DNA of 64,000 nt from Globodera rostochiensis (taxonomy: Eukaryota > Nematoda > Chromadorea > Rhabditida > Heteroderidae): positions 4,196,281 to 4,260,280 of the forward strand of contig JAEVLN010000002.1 of the NCBI GenBank assembly GCA_018350325.1. Direction: 5' to 3'. The position numbers and the translations under genes were made by a program. Shown here in pieces: positions 12,101-22,114 of the stretch (positions within the stretch are counted from its first letter, which is position 1; each line of letters opens with the position of its first letter). The notes beneath the pieces were generated by a model. That model did no database searches, was not told where the DNA came from, and saw nothing but the letters and a program-made list of their open reading frames with translations.

Positions 12101-12954
12101 CTAAAGTGTCCCCCTCCCCCTGGAGATTAATTGGAATATGATAGAGAAAGTTGTTTAGTTTTGCAAACATTTTTTAATCAAATAATGAATATTTTCGCTT
12201 TGATTTTTATTGAAATCGATTTTAGGCCCAAAATCTTTTGGAGCTCATCGATTTTTCGGCATCACAACCCCAACTGAACAATCATCAGCCTTTCCAGACG
12301 GCGTCAGCACCACCAGCAGCAGTTCAGCAGTCCAATGATGGTCGGTTGGATGATTTTTTACAATTTTGGCCAACGAAATCGTCGACAGATCGGAATTTTT
12401 GAGTCAATTCAAAAACCGGGTACCAAATTTCGTCCGTAACTTTTTGATCGGCACCGCCGACCCACCCGCGCCACCAAAAGCAGAATTCGCAAAAAAATTT
12501 GCATTTTTAAAAAATTTGAAAATTGACAAAATTTTTAGAAATTTATGTTAAAATTCTAAAAAATTTACTGAAAATTGATTTTTCTTGGAAAATTTATTAA
12601 AGAAAAAATGCAATAAACCCAAAAAATACAAACCTTAAATCCAACTTTTTTCAGCAAAAAATTGCTCAAGAAAAATGCAATAAAACTCAAAAATGCACCC
12701 CTAAGAATCGACTTTTTTTGGTTTGCCTCCCCCCCCGAAAATTTTTTCTGGCTACGGCCCTGGGGGTAATTATAAATAAATACCAATTTTCAAGATTTAT
12801 TTAACTGAAAATATTTCAAAAAATTTATGTTGCGTGTAAACCCTTCGTATTTTTCGATGCTTCCCCCCCCCTTTTTTTGTGTGAATATTAAAGACATTGT
12901 TCAGACACGAAGATGAGTACCGATCAAATTCTTGCGTTGTTTGGCCCCAAATGA
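9101..12954 (+). CDS. SMAP-type ArfGAP (stromal membrane-associated protein-like)
   Basis: ArfGAP family GTPase-activating protein; SMAP proteins act on Arf GTPases in endocytic and TGN clathrin traffic. Twelve exons: 9101-9158, 9514-9600, 9832-9859, 9962-9986, 10050-10082, 10136-10163, 10526-10637, 10911-11029, 11317-11430, 11527-11612, 12226-12340 and 12905-12954. They sum to 855 nt (284 aa plus stop) with every junction in phase. The zinc finger is CADC-x16-CIRC followed by AGLHR, giving the CX2CX16CX2CX4R pattern with the arginine finger. It continues NLGVHVSKVKSVTLDSWTPDQIQ and FRRPQTDQSLEAFIRAKYE, as in SMAP1/2. The C-terminal half is low-complexity (S, A, Q, N rich) with DLFGAAQS and LLELIDFS blocks that could bind clathrin or adaptors (inferred). 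It ends MSTDQILALFGPK. The start is the first ATG, 19 codons before the domain. Confidence 0.93.
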
Positions 12955-14057
12955 ACGGTGGCCACCGGCCGCACCGATTGTTGGAGAGAATTGTGATGAG
13001 AAATAACGCATTTATTTATGCTTTTGGTTTTTTTTGTTTGTTATGCATTTTTTCCCTCTCTCCCCCCCCCCCTTCAATGGAATCGATTAGTTTAATATTC
13101 CATTGGCCTGCGCGGGTTTGTCGGCACCACCCGGATTATTTTTTCTTAGACACGAGCACCTCACCTTGTCGGATTTAAGCCGGGTTAAAATTTGTTTCCC
13201 CCCCCCCCCGCCGGATGACCGACGAGCATCGATTGACTGGCGATCAAATTGTGTTATTTGTGTTGACCTATTGTAATGGTTGTGAATTTGTTGTAATAAT
13301 TTGTTTAATCCAGAATTGCCAAAGCTCATTTTAGAAATTCAAAAAATGTAGGAGCAGCGTCGGGCGACCGACCACAATTCTCGCACACATCACAAATATT
13401 TTTCTTCATTCATTGACACTGGTTGTGAATCTGTGACAATTTTTTCTGTTCTGTTAATACAAAATTTGTTTAAATCGATTCTGTGAGTGGATGAAGCAAG
13501 CCAAATCGGCTCTTCCCGACCTATAAGAAAAATAGTTCCTAGTGAGTTAATTGCGTTCGTTCGTAATTTATGAATAATGCAAATTTGATAATATTATTGG
13601 GTATACGTATTACCTCGTAATCCCCCACTCTCTAATAATCCCTCACTTCATTAACAGTTCGAATCCAATTTTATCACCTTTTTCCAGACGATATGTAACG
13701 TGGATGAAATATGAGTGTGTTTCAAGGGCGTACCCAGGATTTTTTTTTTGGACGGGGGAGCTGAACGAAAAAGTCAATCTTTAGGAGTGCATACCGTATA
13801 CTGTTTTAATTACTCATATCCCTTCCTAGAGTGGGTGAGTATTACAGGGTGGGTGATTAAAACAGTATGTACGGTATGTGGAGTTTATTCCATTTTTCTT
13901 AAAGAATTTTTTCGGAAAAAGTTGGATTTTGGGGTTGTATATAAAACATTCGACCTTCGGACCGGTTAGCTTGTATGCCTCCACATTTTCCCCAAATAAA
14001 TAACAATTTACAATTTATGAAAATGCCCTTTAAATTTATTCTTTTTTTCTTTCTCAC
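12955..14057. other. Intergenic, no gene recognised
   Basis: AT-rich sequence with C and G homopolymers (about 13.06 and 13.2 kb). The segment near 13.72-13.96 kb (GGCGTACCCAGG...) looks like a dispersed repeat. It lies where the last exon of the neighbouring SPRY gene would be expected, so an insertion may have removed that exon. Confidence 0.5.
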
Positions 14058-15168
14058 CCAAACGCCGTCCATTCTTTGTATAAATAATTTGGCGAGTTGC
14101 CAAATTGACGCCGCAGCCGACGACGTCGCCGACACCAAACGAAGGCTTTCCTCCGATGAAAGGACGTCCAATGCTTCCTTCAACCGCGTTACCCCAAAAA
14201 ATGCCTTTGCCTTCGTATGCGTAAGTGCCTTTGTACTCTCCAACCCATTTGTCCAATGGCATTTGTAAGGGCCCAAGTCCAATGGAAACAAAGCTAAATA
14301 TATATTATATATTTAAAGGAAAATGCTTCTAAAATAAAACCAATTCCTAATTCGGTCATCGTTTGGACAGACTTCAGCGATTCGTTCATTTCTCGCATTT
14401 CTTTCTGATGCTCTTTAAATTTATCCAAACAAAAATTAAATAAATCCACAAAGAAATTTAAAATAAAATTATTACCATTTTAATACATTACCATCCAATT
14501 TACGAAAAAGATACGTCACCGCGTGGTTGTTAAATTGCTGTATGTTTTGATAAATCTCCATTTTCGATTTTGCTTTTGCTCATTCAATCCGTAAATCGCA
14601 TAAATGACAAAAATGAATAAAACAATTGCGCCCACAATTCGATAAAGGTCTAAAGTCTAGCAGAATATTATCAAATAAGTTTAAATGTTCTTACCGCATC
14701 GCCGCCATTGACTTTCCCCTAACATTTCCTTTTTATTTTCTTTCAACTCGTCGATGGTCTGTTGATGGTGTTTCTGATACTTCTCCATTTTTGCATTCAT
14801 TTCCCCCTTCAGCTGATCCATTGCCTTTAATATTTAATTTAAATTGTGCGGGATAATGCTTAAAAAAGAGTTGGACATCGGTCTTTTTAGGCTGAATTTG
14901 GTCCTGTTTTTTAAAACTAGCTTAATTTTTCCATTGCCCCGGTTTCTTTGAGTAAACTCTACCTAAAGTCATAGTATTGACATCAGCCTATCCCTTTAAA
15001 GCTTAAACCCACTTGATCAATCGGTGCATTCAGTGCTTTTTGATCAGTTTTTTGTTGTTGTCTTTCCAGCAATGCATTCTGATCACTTTGCAAATAATCC
15101 ATGTTCAGTTGCTTCATCTCTGTCGACTCGTCAATGTTCTGTTGCTGTTGTTTCTGATGCTCCTCCAT
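14058..15168 (-). CDS. Coiled-coil SPRY protein with predicted membrane helix, 3' truncated
   Basis: Exons right to left: 15013-15168 ([19 protein letters not shown]..., a Q/E/K heptad-rich coil of 52 codons), 14695-14824 ([20 protein letters not shown]..., coil), 14520-14649 (a hydrophobic helix, [18 protein letters not shown]), 14341-14412 ([17 protein letters not shown]) and 14058-14293 ([24 protein letters not shown] ... [20 protein letters not shown]). The first two junctions close in phase; those around 14341-14412 do not close as drawn. The early SPRY blocks (NRWD, FYYEVKIL) are missing, and no ADLFPCVSL last exon is present downstream. It is probably a decaying or rearranged family member. 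Role inferred only: a membrane-anchored SPRY binding protein. Confidence 0.6.
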
Positions 15169-16178
15169 TTCTAAAAATTGTTCTATTTTATTAGGGGTGG
15201 ACAAACGAATTTTGGAAAATAAGAGTCAAAAAAAGATGTTTTTAATAAAGAGTGTGTAAATCGAGCCCCCGAGGGGATGGAACAATCAATTTGTTTACAT
15301 GGCGGGGCACGTGGGGAGGGGGAACGAATATGGCGGTTCCGAACCGAACCGTAGAACCGGAATCTTTTTGTTCGGTTAGGGTATTCAATTTCGGTTTGGT
15401 ACATACATAAAGGTGGATTAGAATTGGGTCGATGGGGAAGGACAACGGCTAAAAGATCGGAGAAGAAAAATGGGTGAGACGGACGCGGGGGGGGGGGGCT
15501 CAAAAAGTGGGCTAAAGTCGGTGTTGACCAACCCACAAATTTAATGTATTTTTTAAATTTTTGTAAAAGTAAATGAAAGGCCCTCCCTCATAGCGGTCCG
15601 ACCGCAATAGCAAACTGCCGGGATTAATTTCGGATCCCGACCGAATGAGCATAAAACATTTGGATATAAATCTGGGCCCTAATAAAGTTGGAAGTTTGCC
15701 GGGTCCGGGTTTCACAGCGTGGAGCTCAGCGGATGTCTTCGCAATTTACTCCTCCAACAATTCCAAAAATGTTAGGGAATGATTTTGATGGTGGGAAATC
15801 GTGATGGGACGGACGGAAGTTGAGGACGGCGTAAACAGAACGGCAGAGTGTTGTGTGAGAAGAGTGAGAAAGCTTGCAGAACGACGATTATAGCCTTTCT
15901 TTTAGCAACAATCCCCCGGGGGGGGGGAATTGACGCAAAGTTTGTAATTGTTTAAAATGAGAGAGTGTGGAGAGAGAGGAGAGACGCCAGTCAGAGCGAA
16001 TGTGTAAATGAGAAGGTGGAGAGTAGGGGGTCATTCGCATCTGGCCACTAGCGTCTCAGTACAAAAAGGGCCACTCCCGTCTCACCCACAAAAAATTTCT
16101 GCATTTTATCGTTGGTCAAAAAAAATTTTTATCAAATGAAGCGATTGTACAACAAAATAACAAATTTAACAAAACAAA
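15169..16178. other. Intergenic, no gene recognised
   Basis: Probable upstream region of the SPRY gene at 14.1-15.2 kb. It holds purine-rich (GA/GAGAG) tracts near 15.95-16.02 kb and a CCGGGAT-type repeat near 15.62 kb. No exon-like segments were found. Confidence 0.45.
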
Positions 16179-16331
16179 TTAATTCATTCGGTAAACTCCA
16201 TTAAGATTTTCGGGCAGAAAATCTTCGAGAGCGGCCAGTGCTCGGTTCAGGTCAGCTACTGGCAAGAAAGCCAGCGACGTGACCATGCGGGGGGACTGCG
16301 AAAACGCAGCATCCGTGTTGTACAGCTAATT
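16179..16331 (-). pseudogene. MULE-like transposase remnant
   Basis: The minus strand reads YNTDAAFSQSPRMVTSLAF then LPVADLNRALAALEDFLPE and a stop shortly after. R-M-x-x-x-L-A-F-x-P-V-x-D followed by an L-P element resembles the region after the catalytic domain of Mutator-like (MULE) transposases common in nematode genomes. Only about 50 codons remain. Confidence 0.4.
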
Positions 16332-16508
16332 TTGAGGCAATTTGTACCCCATATTTGTTAAGAAAATGAAAGCAAAAATTCAAGAAGATGTGATGAATTA
16401 TTTCAAAAATTCTTTTTTTGTGCGCATTTTTAATTTAAAAATATTTGAAAATCATTAAAAATGTTCCGTTAATGGGGGATAGAAAAAATCGAAATTGATC
16501 CTGCGGAT

Positions 16509-17272
16509 GGACGGACCCCGACTCGTTCCCGGCCAACTCGTTCACCACCCCCGACTCGTTCACTTTTACCCAACTCGTTCACTTTTACCCAACTCGTTCA
16601 CTTTTACCCAACTCGTTCCCCTCTATAAAAAAGGCTTTAAACCCCATTCTTCAAAATTAGTGGGAAAACACGAAGCCAAGCTCCTTTGTTGCGTATGTCG
16701 GACCCCCAACCCGAATTCGAGCAATTTTTCGAAAATAAAATTTTTTTTCAAAAAAAAATTTTTTTTTAAAGTCGTTTAAAAGTTATTACTAGGGGTTTGG
16801 GGGGTTCTAGGGTTACTATTTTGCTCCAGTTCCGAACCCCAAAGCCGAAATCGAAAAATTTTTAGAAAAAAATTTTTTTATTCAAAATTGATTTCTGTAA
16901 CAAAAATGTTCAAAAAGCATACTCGTTTACTCTCCCGATAATCCTTAGATCCATTTTGTATCTCTTAACGATCTAAAAACAAAAACAAAAAATTTTTGAA
17001 AAAAAATTTTTTTGTTCGACCAATTAATTGTTCAAATTTGGGTTAGGGGTTCAGAAATGATGAAAACGAAGGTCAGAATCGGATTCTACGAGCCGGTATA
17101 CCCCTAAAAAGACCTTTTTATCGACTTTGGAAAACAAATTAATTTTTTTAAAGTCGGGGTAAAGGGAACGAGTTGGGTAAAAGTGAACGAGTTGGGTAAA
17201 AGTGAACGAGTCGGGGGTGGTGAACGAGTTGGGGGTGAACGAGTTGGCCGGGAACGAGTCGTCCTTTTACCC
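16509..17272. mobile_element. Foldback/hAT-like MITE, copy 1 (ACTCGTTC family)
   Basis: A 764-bp element flanked by the direct repeat CTGCGGAT (16501-16508 and 17273-17280; the base before each is also C, so 8-9 bp). Its inverted termini are arrays of ACTCGTTCAC with TTTTACCC spacers; the right end carries the reverse complement (GTGAACGAGT...). The inner sequence has no coding capacity. The 8-bp duplication is the hallmark of hAT transposases; mobilisation by one is inferred. Confidence 0.85.
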
Positions 17273-17699
17273 CTGCGGATAACCCCAGGATTGATCGTTT
17301 CCTCAATTTAAAGGGGGACCGGGACCAAGATTTTCAACCGGGACCGGGACTTTTCAAGGGAGAATTTTTTTTGTAATGTTCAATGGTAAAACAAAAAATT
17401 TTTTTGTTATTCAAAAATATCTTCCTCATTTCTTTAACTTCAATTTTATCATATCATTTTTTTTTGATATTTTGCTTTACTTTTAGGTGGTGGGCAGAGG
17501 TGATCGAATTTCGTTTTTTTCGTTTCGTGACATTTTAGATCACAATTCACAAGTTTTTCATTTTATTTTGGTTGAACAAAATCATAGGGGGGACCCTTTT
17601 GTTTTGCAACATTCGTAATTTCCAGACCAATTTTCTTAACAAATCTTGTTTAATTTTTAAAATTTTTCATGATTTTGAAAATCTTTTAACAAATTGAGA

Positions 17700-18000
17700 C
17701 AAAAATTCAAAATTTTCTCGGCGGCGCCTATCGGCACCGCCGACCCACCCGTGCCGTAGAATGTTAAAAAAACTTGTTTTCTTGAAAATCACAACAAAAA
17801 TGCAGAAAACTACAAAATAATGCCCCAAAAATCAAACATAATTCAAAAAAAAAAATTTATTTCGTTTTATTTCGTGTTTCGTTACTTTCTGGGCGTTTCG
17901 TGTTTCGTTTCGTTTTGTCGGAAAAAAAATTTGATTTTCGATCAGCTCTGGTGGTGGGGCTCGGCGGTGCCGATAGGGCCGCCGAGAAACTTTTTGAAAT
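17700..18000. repeat. Two inverted copies of the GGCGGTGCC/GGCGCCGCC palindrome
   Basis: GGCGGCGCCTATCGGCACC near 17716 and its reverse complement near 17955 flank about 220 bp of AT-rich DNA. The same near-palindrome recurs at 4.94, 5.91, 6.02, 45.80 and (partial) 12.45, 50.38 and 59.69 kb, usually preceded by AAAATTTTT. A short MITE family is likely. Confidence 0.55.
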
Positions 18001-18292
18001 TTTGACTCAATTTTGTTAAGAAAGTTAATCAAAATTTTAGCAAAATTAAGCATTTTGCTTCGGAATTTCGGGGAAAAAACTGGTTTGTTAGAGGATGTCC
18101 GGGGGGGGGGGGATTTTTTGAACATTTTAATTATTTGTTAAGAAAATTGAAGCAAAAATTCAGGAAGATGTGATGAATTTATTTCAAAAATTCTTGTTTT
18201 GCTCGTATTTTAATTAAGAAATATTTAAAAACTATTAAAACATTTTTATTATTGGGGGAAGATTATGTGAGTGAGGAAAAACGATAAATAAG

Positions 18293-18371
18293 TGGTTGAA
18301 CTTAAGCGGATTCGAACCCGACACACGAGATTTGACTTATCGGAGGACAAACCACTAAGACACCGCATCTT
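18293..18371 (-). repeat. tRNA-derived repeat
   Basis: On the minus strand TCTTAGTGGTTTG (box A-like) is followed by GGGTTCGAATCC, a perfect box B core. The T-stem pairs over only two to three bases, so it is a tRNA-derived element or pseudogene. Confidence 0.45.
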
Positions 18372-18396
18372 GGTGGAACGGAACCCAACTCGTTCA

Positions 18397-19460
18397 GGGG
18401 CCTATTTCAATTGGATCATATCTCCGATATGTTCCTATGATATGTCATATCTGTGTTACAATTCCGTCGTATTGACTGGGATATGATATCATAGGCAGAG
18501 GTTACATACGACGGCTGCGTGTGACACGACATCATACGCAGAAATCATATGTCATATGTGCTGTTTCAATTAATTTTTACCGATATGATATCATATTCTA
18601 CATATGATTTCTCTCATTACCGTAACCAATAGCCCTTTTACGAAACTAATACCCCTTTCTAAATCCGAAAATGTGATAAAAGTAGAATTTGGGTCGTAGA
18701 ATTCAAATCTGACTTTCATTTCGACCAATCTTCGACCCCCTGACCCGAATTCGAACAATTTTCTAAGGGATTTATAGGCCGTAGAATCCGAATCTGACCT
18801 CGATTTCGCCCAATTCTGAATTCCGGACCCGAATTCGAACAATTTTAGAAATTTTTCGAATTTCTTTAGCTTTTTTATAAACAGTTTGGTGATATAAATA
18901 AAAAAAGCAAAAAAAAATTTTTCCGAAAAATTGTTCGAATTCAGGCTCGGAATTGGTCGAAATTATTCGGATTCTATGGCCCAGAAAGCCCCTATAAAAA
19001 CTTTTTTTTTTTGAAAAAATTGTTCGAATTCGGGTTCGGGGTTCGAAATTGGTCGAAATAGAAGTCAGATTCGGATTCTACGACCCCGAAAACCCCTAGA
19101 ATCGTGTTTTTAACATTTTGAAAAAAAAAATTTCAATAATTTCTAAAAAATCACCGCTTTGGAGCGGATACAGCCGCGTATGATTTTTGTAAGGGGACGT
19201 GCCATATCCTATTTATGACACGCTTTTAATTGAAACGCGCGAACGATATGTCATATGGAAAGTCATGTGCCGCGGATGATATCACTTGTGATATCATATC
19301 ATACCCGATCCAATTGAAACGCACAGATGACACCCCGATATGACATATCATGGGCGGCACATGATTTTTCATACGATTCAATTGAAACAGAATTTTGCAT
19401 ACGATATGATATCGTATCATAGGATCATATCGGAGATATGACACAATTGAAATAGGCCCC
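18397..19460. mobile_element. Nested terminal-inverted-repeat element (GGCCTATTTCAATT family)
   Basis: Perfect inverted ends GGGGCCTATTTCAATT ... AATTGAAATAGGCCCC enclose about 1.06 kb. The subterminal regions are dense in CATATGATATC-type palindromes. It interrupts the terminal array of the copy-2 foldback element (CGTTCAGGG...CGATCG). Target duplication is ambiguous (1-4 bp) because of the G/C runs. No ORF is present, so it is non-autonomous. Confidence 0.8.
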
Positions 19461-20016
19461 AGGGCGATCGTTCACCCCCAACTCGTTCACCTACCCCGAC
19501 TCGTTCATTTTTACCCAACTCGTTCACTTTTACCCAACTCGTTCACCTCTATAAAAAGGCTTTAAACCTCTAAAAATTCTTCAAAATTAGTGGCAAAACA
19601 GGAATACAAGCTCCTTTGTTGCTATGTCGGACCCCTAACCCGAATTCGAACAATTTTTCGAAAAAAAACAACTTTTTTCAAAAAAAAATTTTTTGTTTTA
19701 AAGTCGTTTAAAGTTATTGCTAGGGGTTGGGGGGTTCTAGGATTACTCTTTTGCTCCTGTTCCGAACCCCGAGCTTGAAATCAAAAAATTTTTTCGAAAA
19801 TTTTTTTTTTCAAAACCGATTTTCTGTAACAAAAATTTTGAAATGCATATTCGTTTACTCTGCCGATCATCCTTACATCTATTTTGTGTCTTAACGTTAA
19901 AAAAAACAAATTTTTTTTTAAAAAAATTTTTTGTTCGACCAAGTGTTCAAATTTGGGTTAGTGATTCAGAATTAAGGTCAGAATCGGATTCTATGCCCCG
20001 GTATACCCCTAGAAAG

Positions 20017-20601
20017 GGGAAAGGGCCGTTTCGGTCCGGCCGTTTCGGTCCCGCCGTTTCGGTCCCGACCAGTTCGGTCCCGGCCGTTTCGGTCCCGGGG
20101 TCGTTTCGGTCCCGGGGTCGTTTCGGTCCCAAACATTTTTCATATATACAATACGTGTCGAATATATTTGAATCGTAAAAAATGGTTGTTTTTTTTATTC
20201 CAAACAAGCGCAGAAGTGCGTTACGGCTTTGAAGAGGAGAGTGGTTGAAAGTGCAGAAATCCCGTCACAACTTCGGGCAAACGTCCTCCAAAATGTTTCC
20301 ACGCCGGTTCTTTCAGCGATGCCAACAAATAACGCAATAATTTGTGGCAGTTTCAGATACGTTTGACATCACTTTTTATGTAATAAAAGTTTGGAATAAA
20401 AAAAAACAACCATTTTTTACGGTTCAGATATATTCGACACGTATTGTATATATGAAAAATGTTTGGGACCGAAACGACCCAGGGACCGAAACGGCCGGGA
20501 CCGAACTGGTCGGGACCGAAACGGCCGGACCGAAACGGCGGGACCGAAACGGCCGGACCGAAACGGCCGGACCGAAACGGGGGACCGAAACGACCCCCAC
20601 T
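20017..20601. mobile_element. Nested foldback element (TTTCGGTCCC family)
   Basis: Inverted termini built from iterated GTTTCGGTCCC(GG) enclose a second inverted pair (TATACAATACGTGTCGAATA and its complement). It is flanked by the direct repeat CCTAGAAAG (20008-20016 and 20602-20610). Copy 1 near 17,105 shows the uninterrupted sequence CCCCTAAAAAGACC, which identifies the insertion point and supports an 8-9 bp target duplication. Confidence 0.85.
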
Positions 20602-20800
20602 CCTAGAAAGACCTTTTTATTGACTTTGGAAAACAAATTTGTTTTTTTAAAGCTCGGGGTAAAGGGAACGAGTCGGAGTAAAGTGAACGAGTTGGGTAAA
20701 AGTGAACGAGTTGGGGGTGAACGAGTTCGCCCTGAACGAGTTGGGTTTTTACCATCTTGGTGGTACATTTGTAAAAAGAGATTGGAATTGTCGCTCGATG

Positions 20801-21652
20801 GGGCGCCGACATTTCATCGACGCGACATTTCATCGACGCGACACTTCATCGACGCGACACTTCATCGACGCGACACTTCATCGACTAAGCAAAAATCCGA
20901 CACTTCATCGACTAAGCCAAAATACGACATTTCATCGACGCGACATTTCATCGACGCGACACTTCATCTACGCGACACTTCATCGACGCGACACTTCATC
21001 GACTAAGCAAAAATCCGACACTTCATCGACTAAGCCAAAATAGGACATTTCATCGACGCGACATTTCATCGACGCGACACTTCATCGACGCGACACTTCA
21101 TCGACGCGACACTTCATCGACGCGACACTTCATCGACGCGACACTTCATCGACTAAGCAAAAATCCGACACTTCATCGACTAAGCCAAAATACGACATTT
21201 CACCGACGCGACATTTCATCGACGTTACATTTCATCGACTAAGCCAAAATCCGACATTTCATTTGGAGGTTTTTTAGTCGATGAAAATCGCGTCGATGAA
21301 ATGTCGTATTTTGGCTTAGTCGATGAAGTGTCGGATTTTTGCTTAGTCTATGAAGTGTCGCGTCGATGAAAATCGCGTCGATGAAATGTCGTATTTTGGC
21401 TTAGTCGATGAAGTGTCGGATTTTTGCTTAGTCGATGAAATGTCGTATTTTGGCTTAGTCGATGAAATGTCGCGTCGATGAAATGTCGTATTTTGACTTA
21501 GTTGATGATGTGTCGGATTTTTGCTTAGTCTATGAAGTGTCGCGTCGATGAAATGTCGCGTCGATGAAATGTCGTATTTTGGCTTAGTCGATGAAGTGTC
21601 GGATTTTTGCTTAGTCGATGAAATGTCGCGTCGATGAAATGTCATCCTGCCC
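20801..21652. mobile_element. Foldback element with TTCATCGACGCGACA arrays
   Basis: The left half (20808-21260) is about 30 copies of TTCATCGACGCGACA and variants (CATCGACTAAGCAAAAATC). The right half (21275-21640) is the reverse complement, so the whole element can fold into one giant hairpin. The ends GGGCGCC... and ...CTGCCC are flanked by the 8-bp direct repeat GCTCGATG (20793-20800 and 21653-21660). Confidence 0.85.
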
Positions 21653-21734
21653 GCTCGATGATGCCGTCATTAGGGGTGTACATTTAGTCCCGGTCCCGGC
21701 GGGACCAAAAAACTGGGGCTTTCAGTTTTTAAAA

Positions 21735-22072
21735 AGTCCCGTCTCCACCGGCGGGACCTGAAAAAACCGGGAAATCCCGTCCCAGTACCGGTCCCGTCCT
21801 ACCCTAATATTTACAAACCGGGAAATCCCGTCCCAGTACCGGTCCCGTCCTACCCTAATATTTACAAACCGGGAAATCCCGTCCCAGTACCGGTCCCGTC
21901 CTACCCTAATATTTACAAACCGGGAAATCCCGTCCCAGTACCGGTCCCGTCCTACCCAAATATTTACAAACCGGGAAATCCCGTCCCAGTACCGGTGCCG
22001 TCCTACCCTAATATTTACAAACCGGGAAATCCCGTCCCAGTACCGGTCCCGTCCTACCCAAATATTTACCAT
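21735..22072. repeat. 51-bp minisatellite, about 6 copies, directly upstream of a SPRY gene
   Basis: The unit begins TTTACAAACCGGGAAATCCC and continues GTCCCAGTACCGGTCCCGTC, then CTACCCTAATA. The array ends about 40 bp before the ATG of the coiled-coil/SPRY gene. It belongs to the CCGGGA-rich repeats seen elsewhere in the window and may form part of the promoter or outron. Confidence 0.9.
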
Positions 22073-22114
22073 TGCGTCTTGGTTAGAGTTTTTTATATTG
22101 TTCTTTTCAGCAAT

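Larger units (their letters stand above)
18375..20753. mobile_element. Foldback/hAT-like MITE, copy 2 (ACTCGTTC family) carrying two nested insertions
   Basis: Same family as 16509-17272. It starts GGAACGGAACCCAACTCG, ends GAGTTGGGTTTTTACC, and is flanked by the 8-bp direct repeat ATCTTGGT (18367-18374 and 20754-20761). Two further elements are inserted into it: one in the left terminal array (about 18397-19460) and one in the body (20017-20601). Comparing it with copy 1 gives the uninterrupted sequence at the second site. Confidence 0.85.

Noticed and set aside
15183..15536. 117-codon minus-strand ORF
   Set aside because: Proline/histidine low complexity from G runs, no splice or domain support, overlaps the likely promoter.
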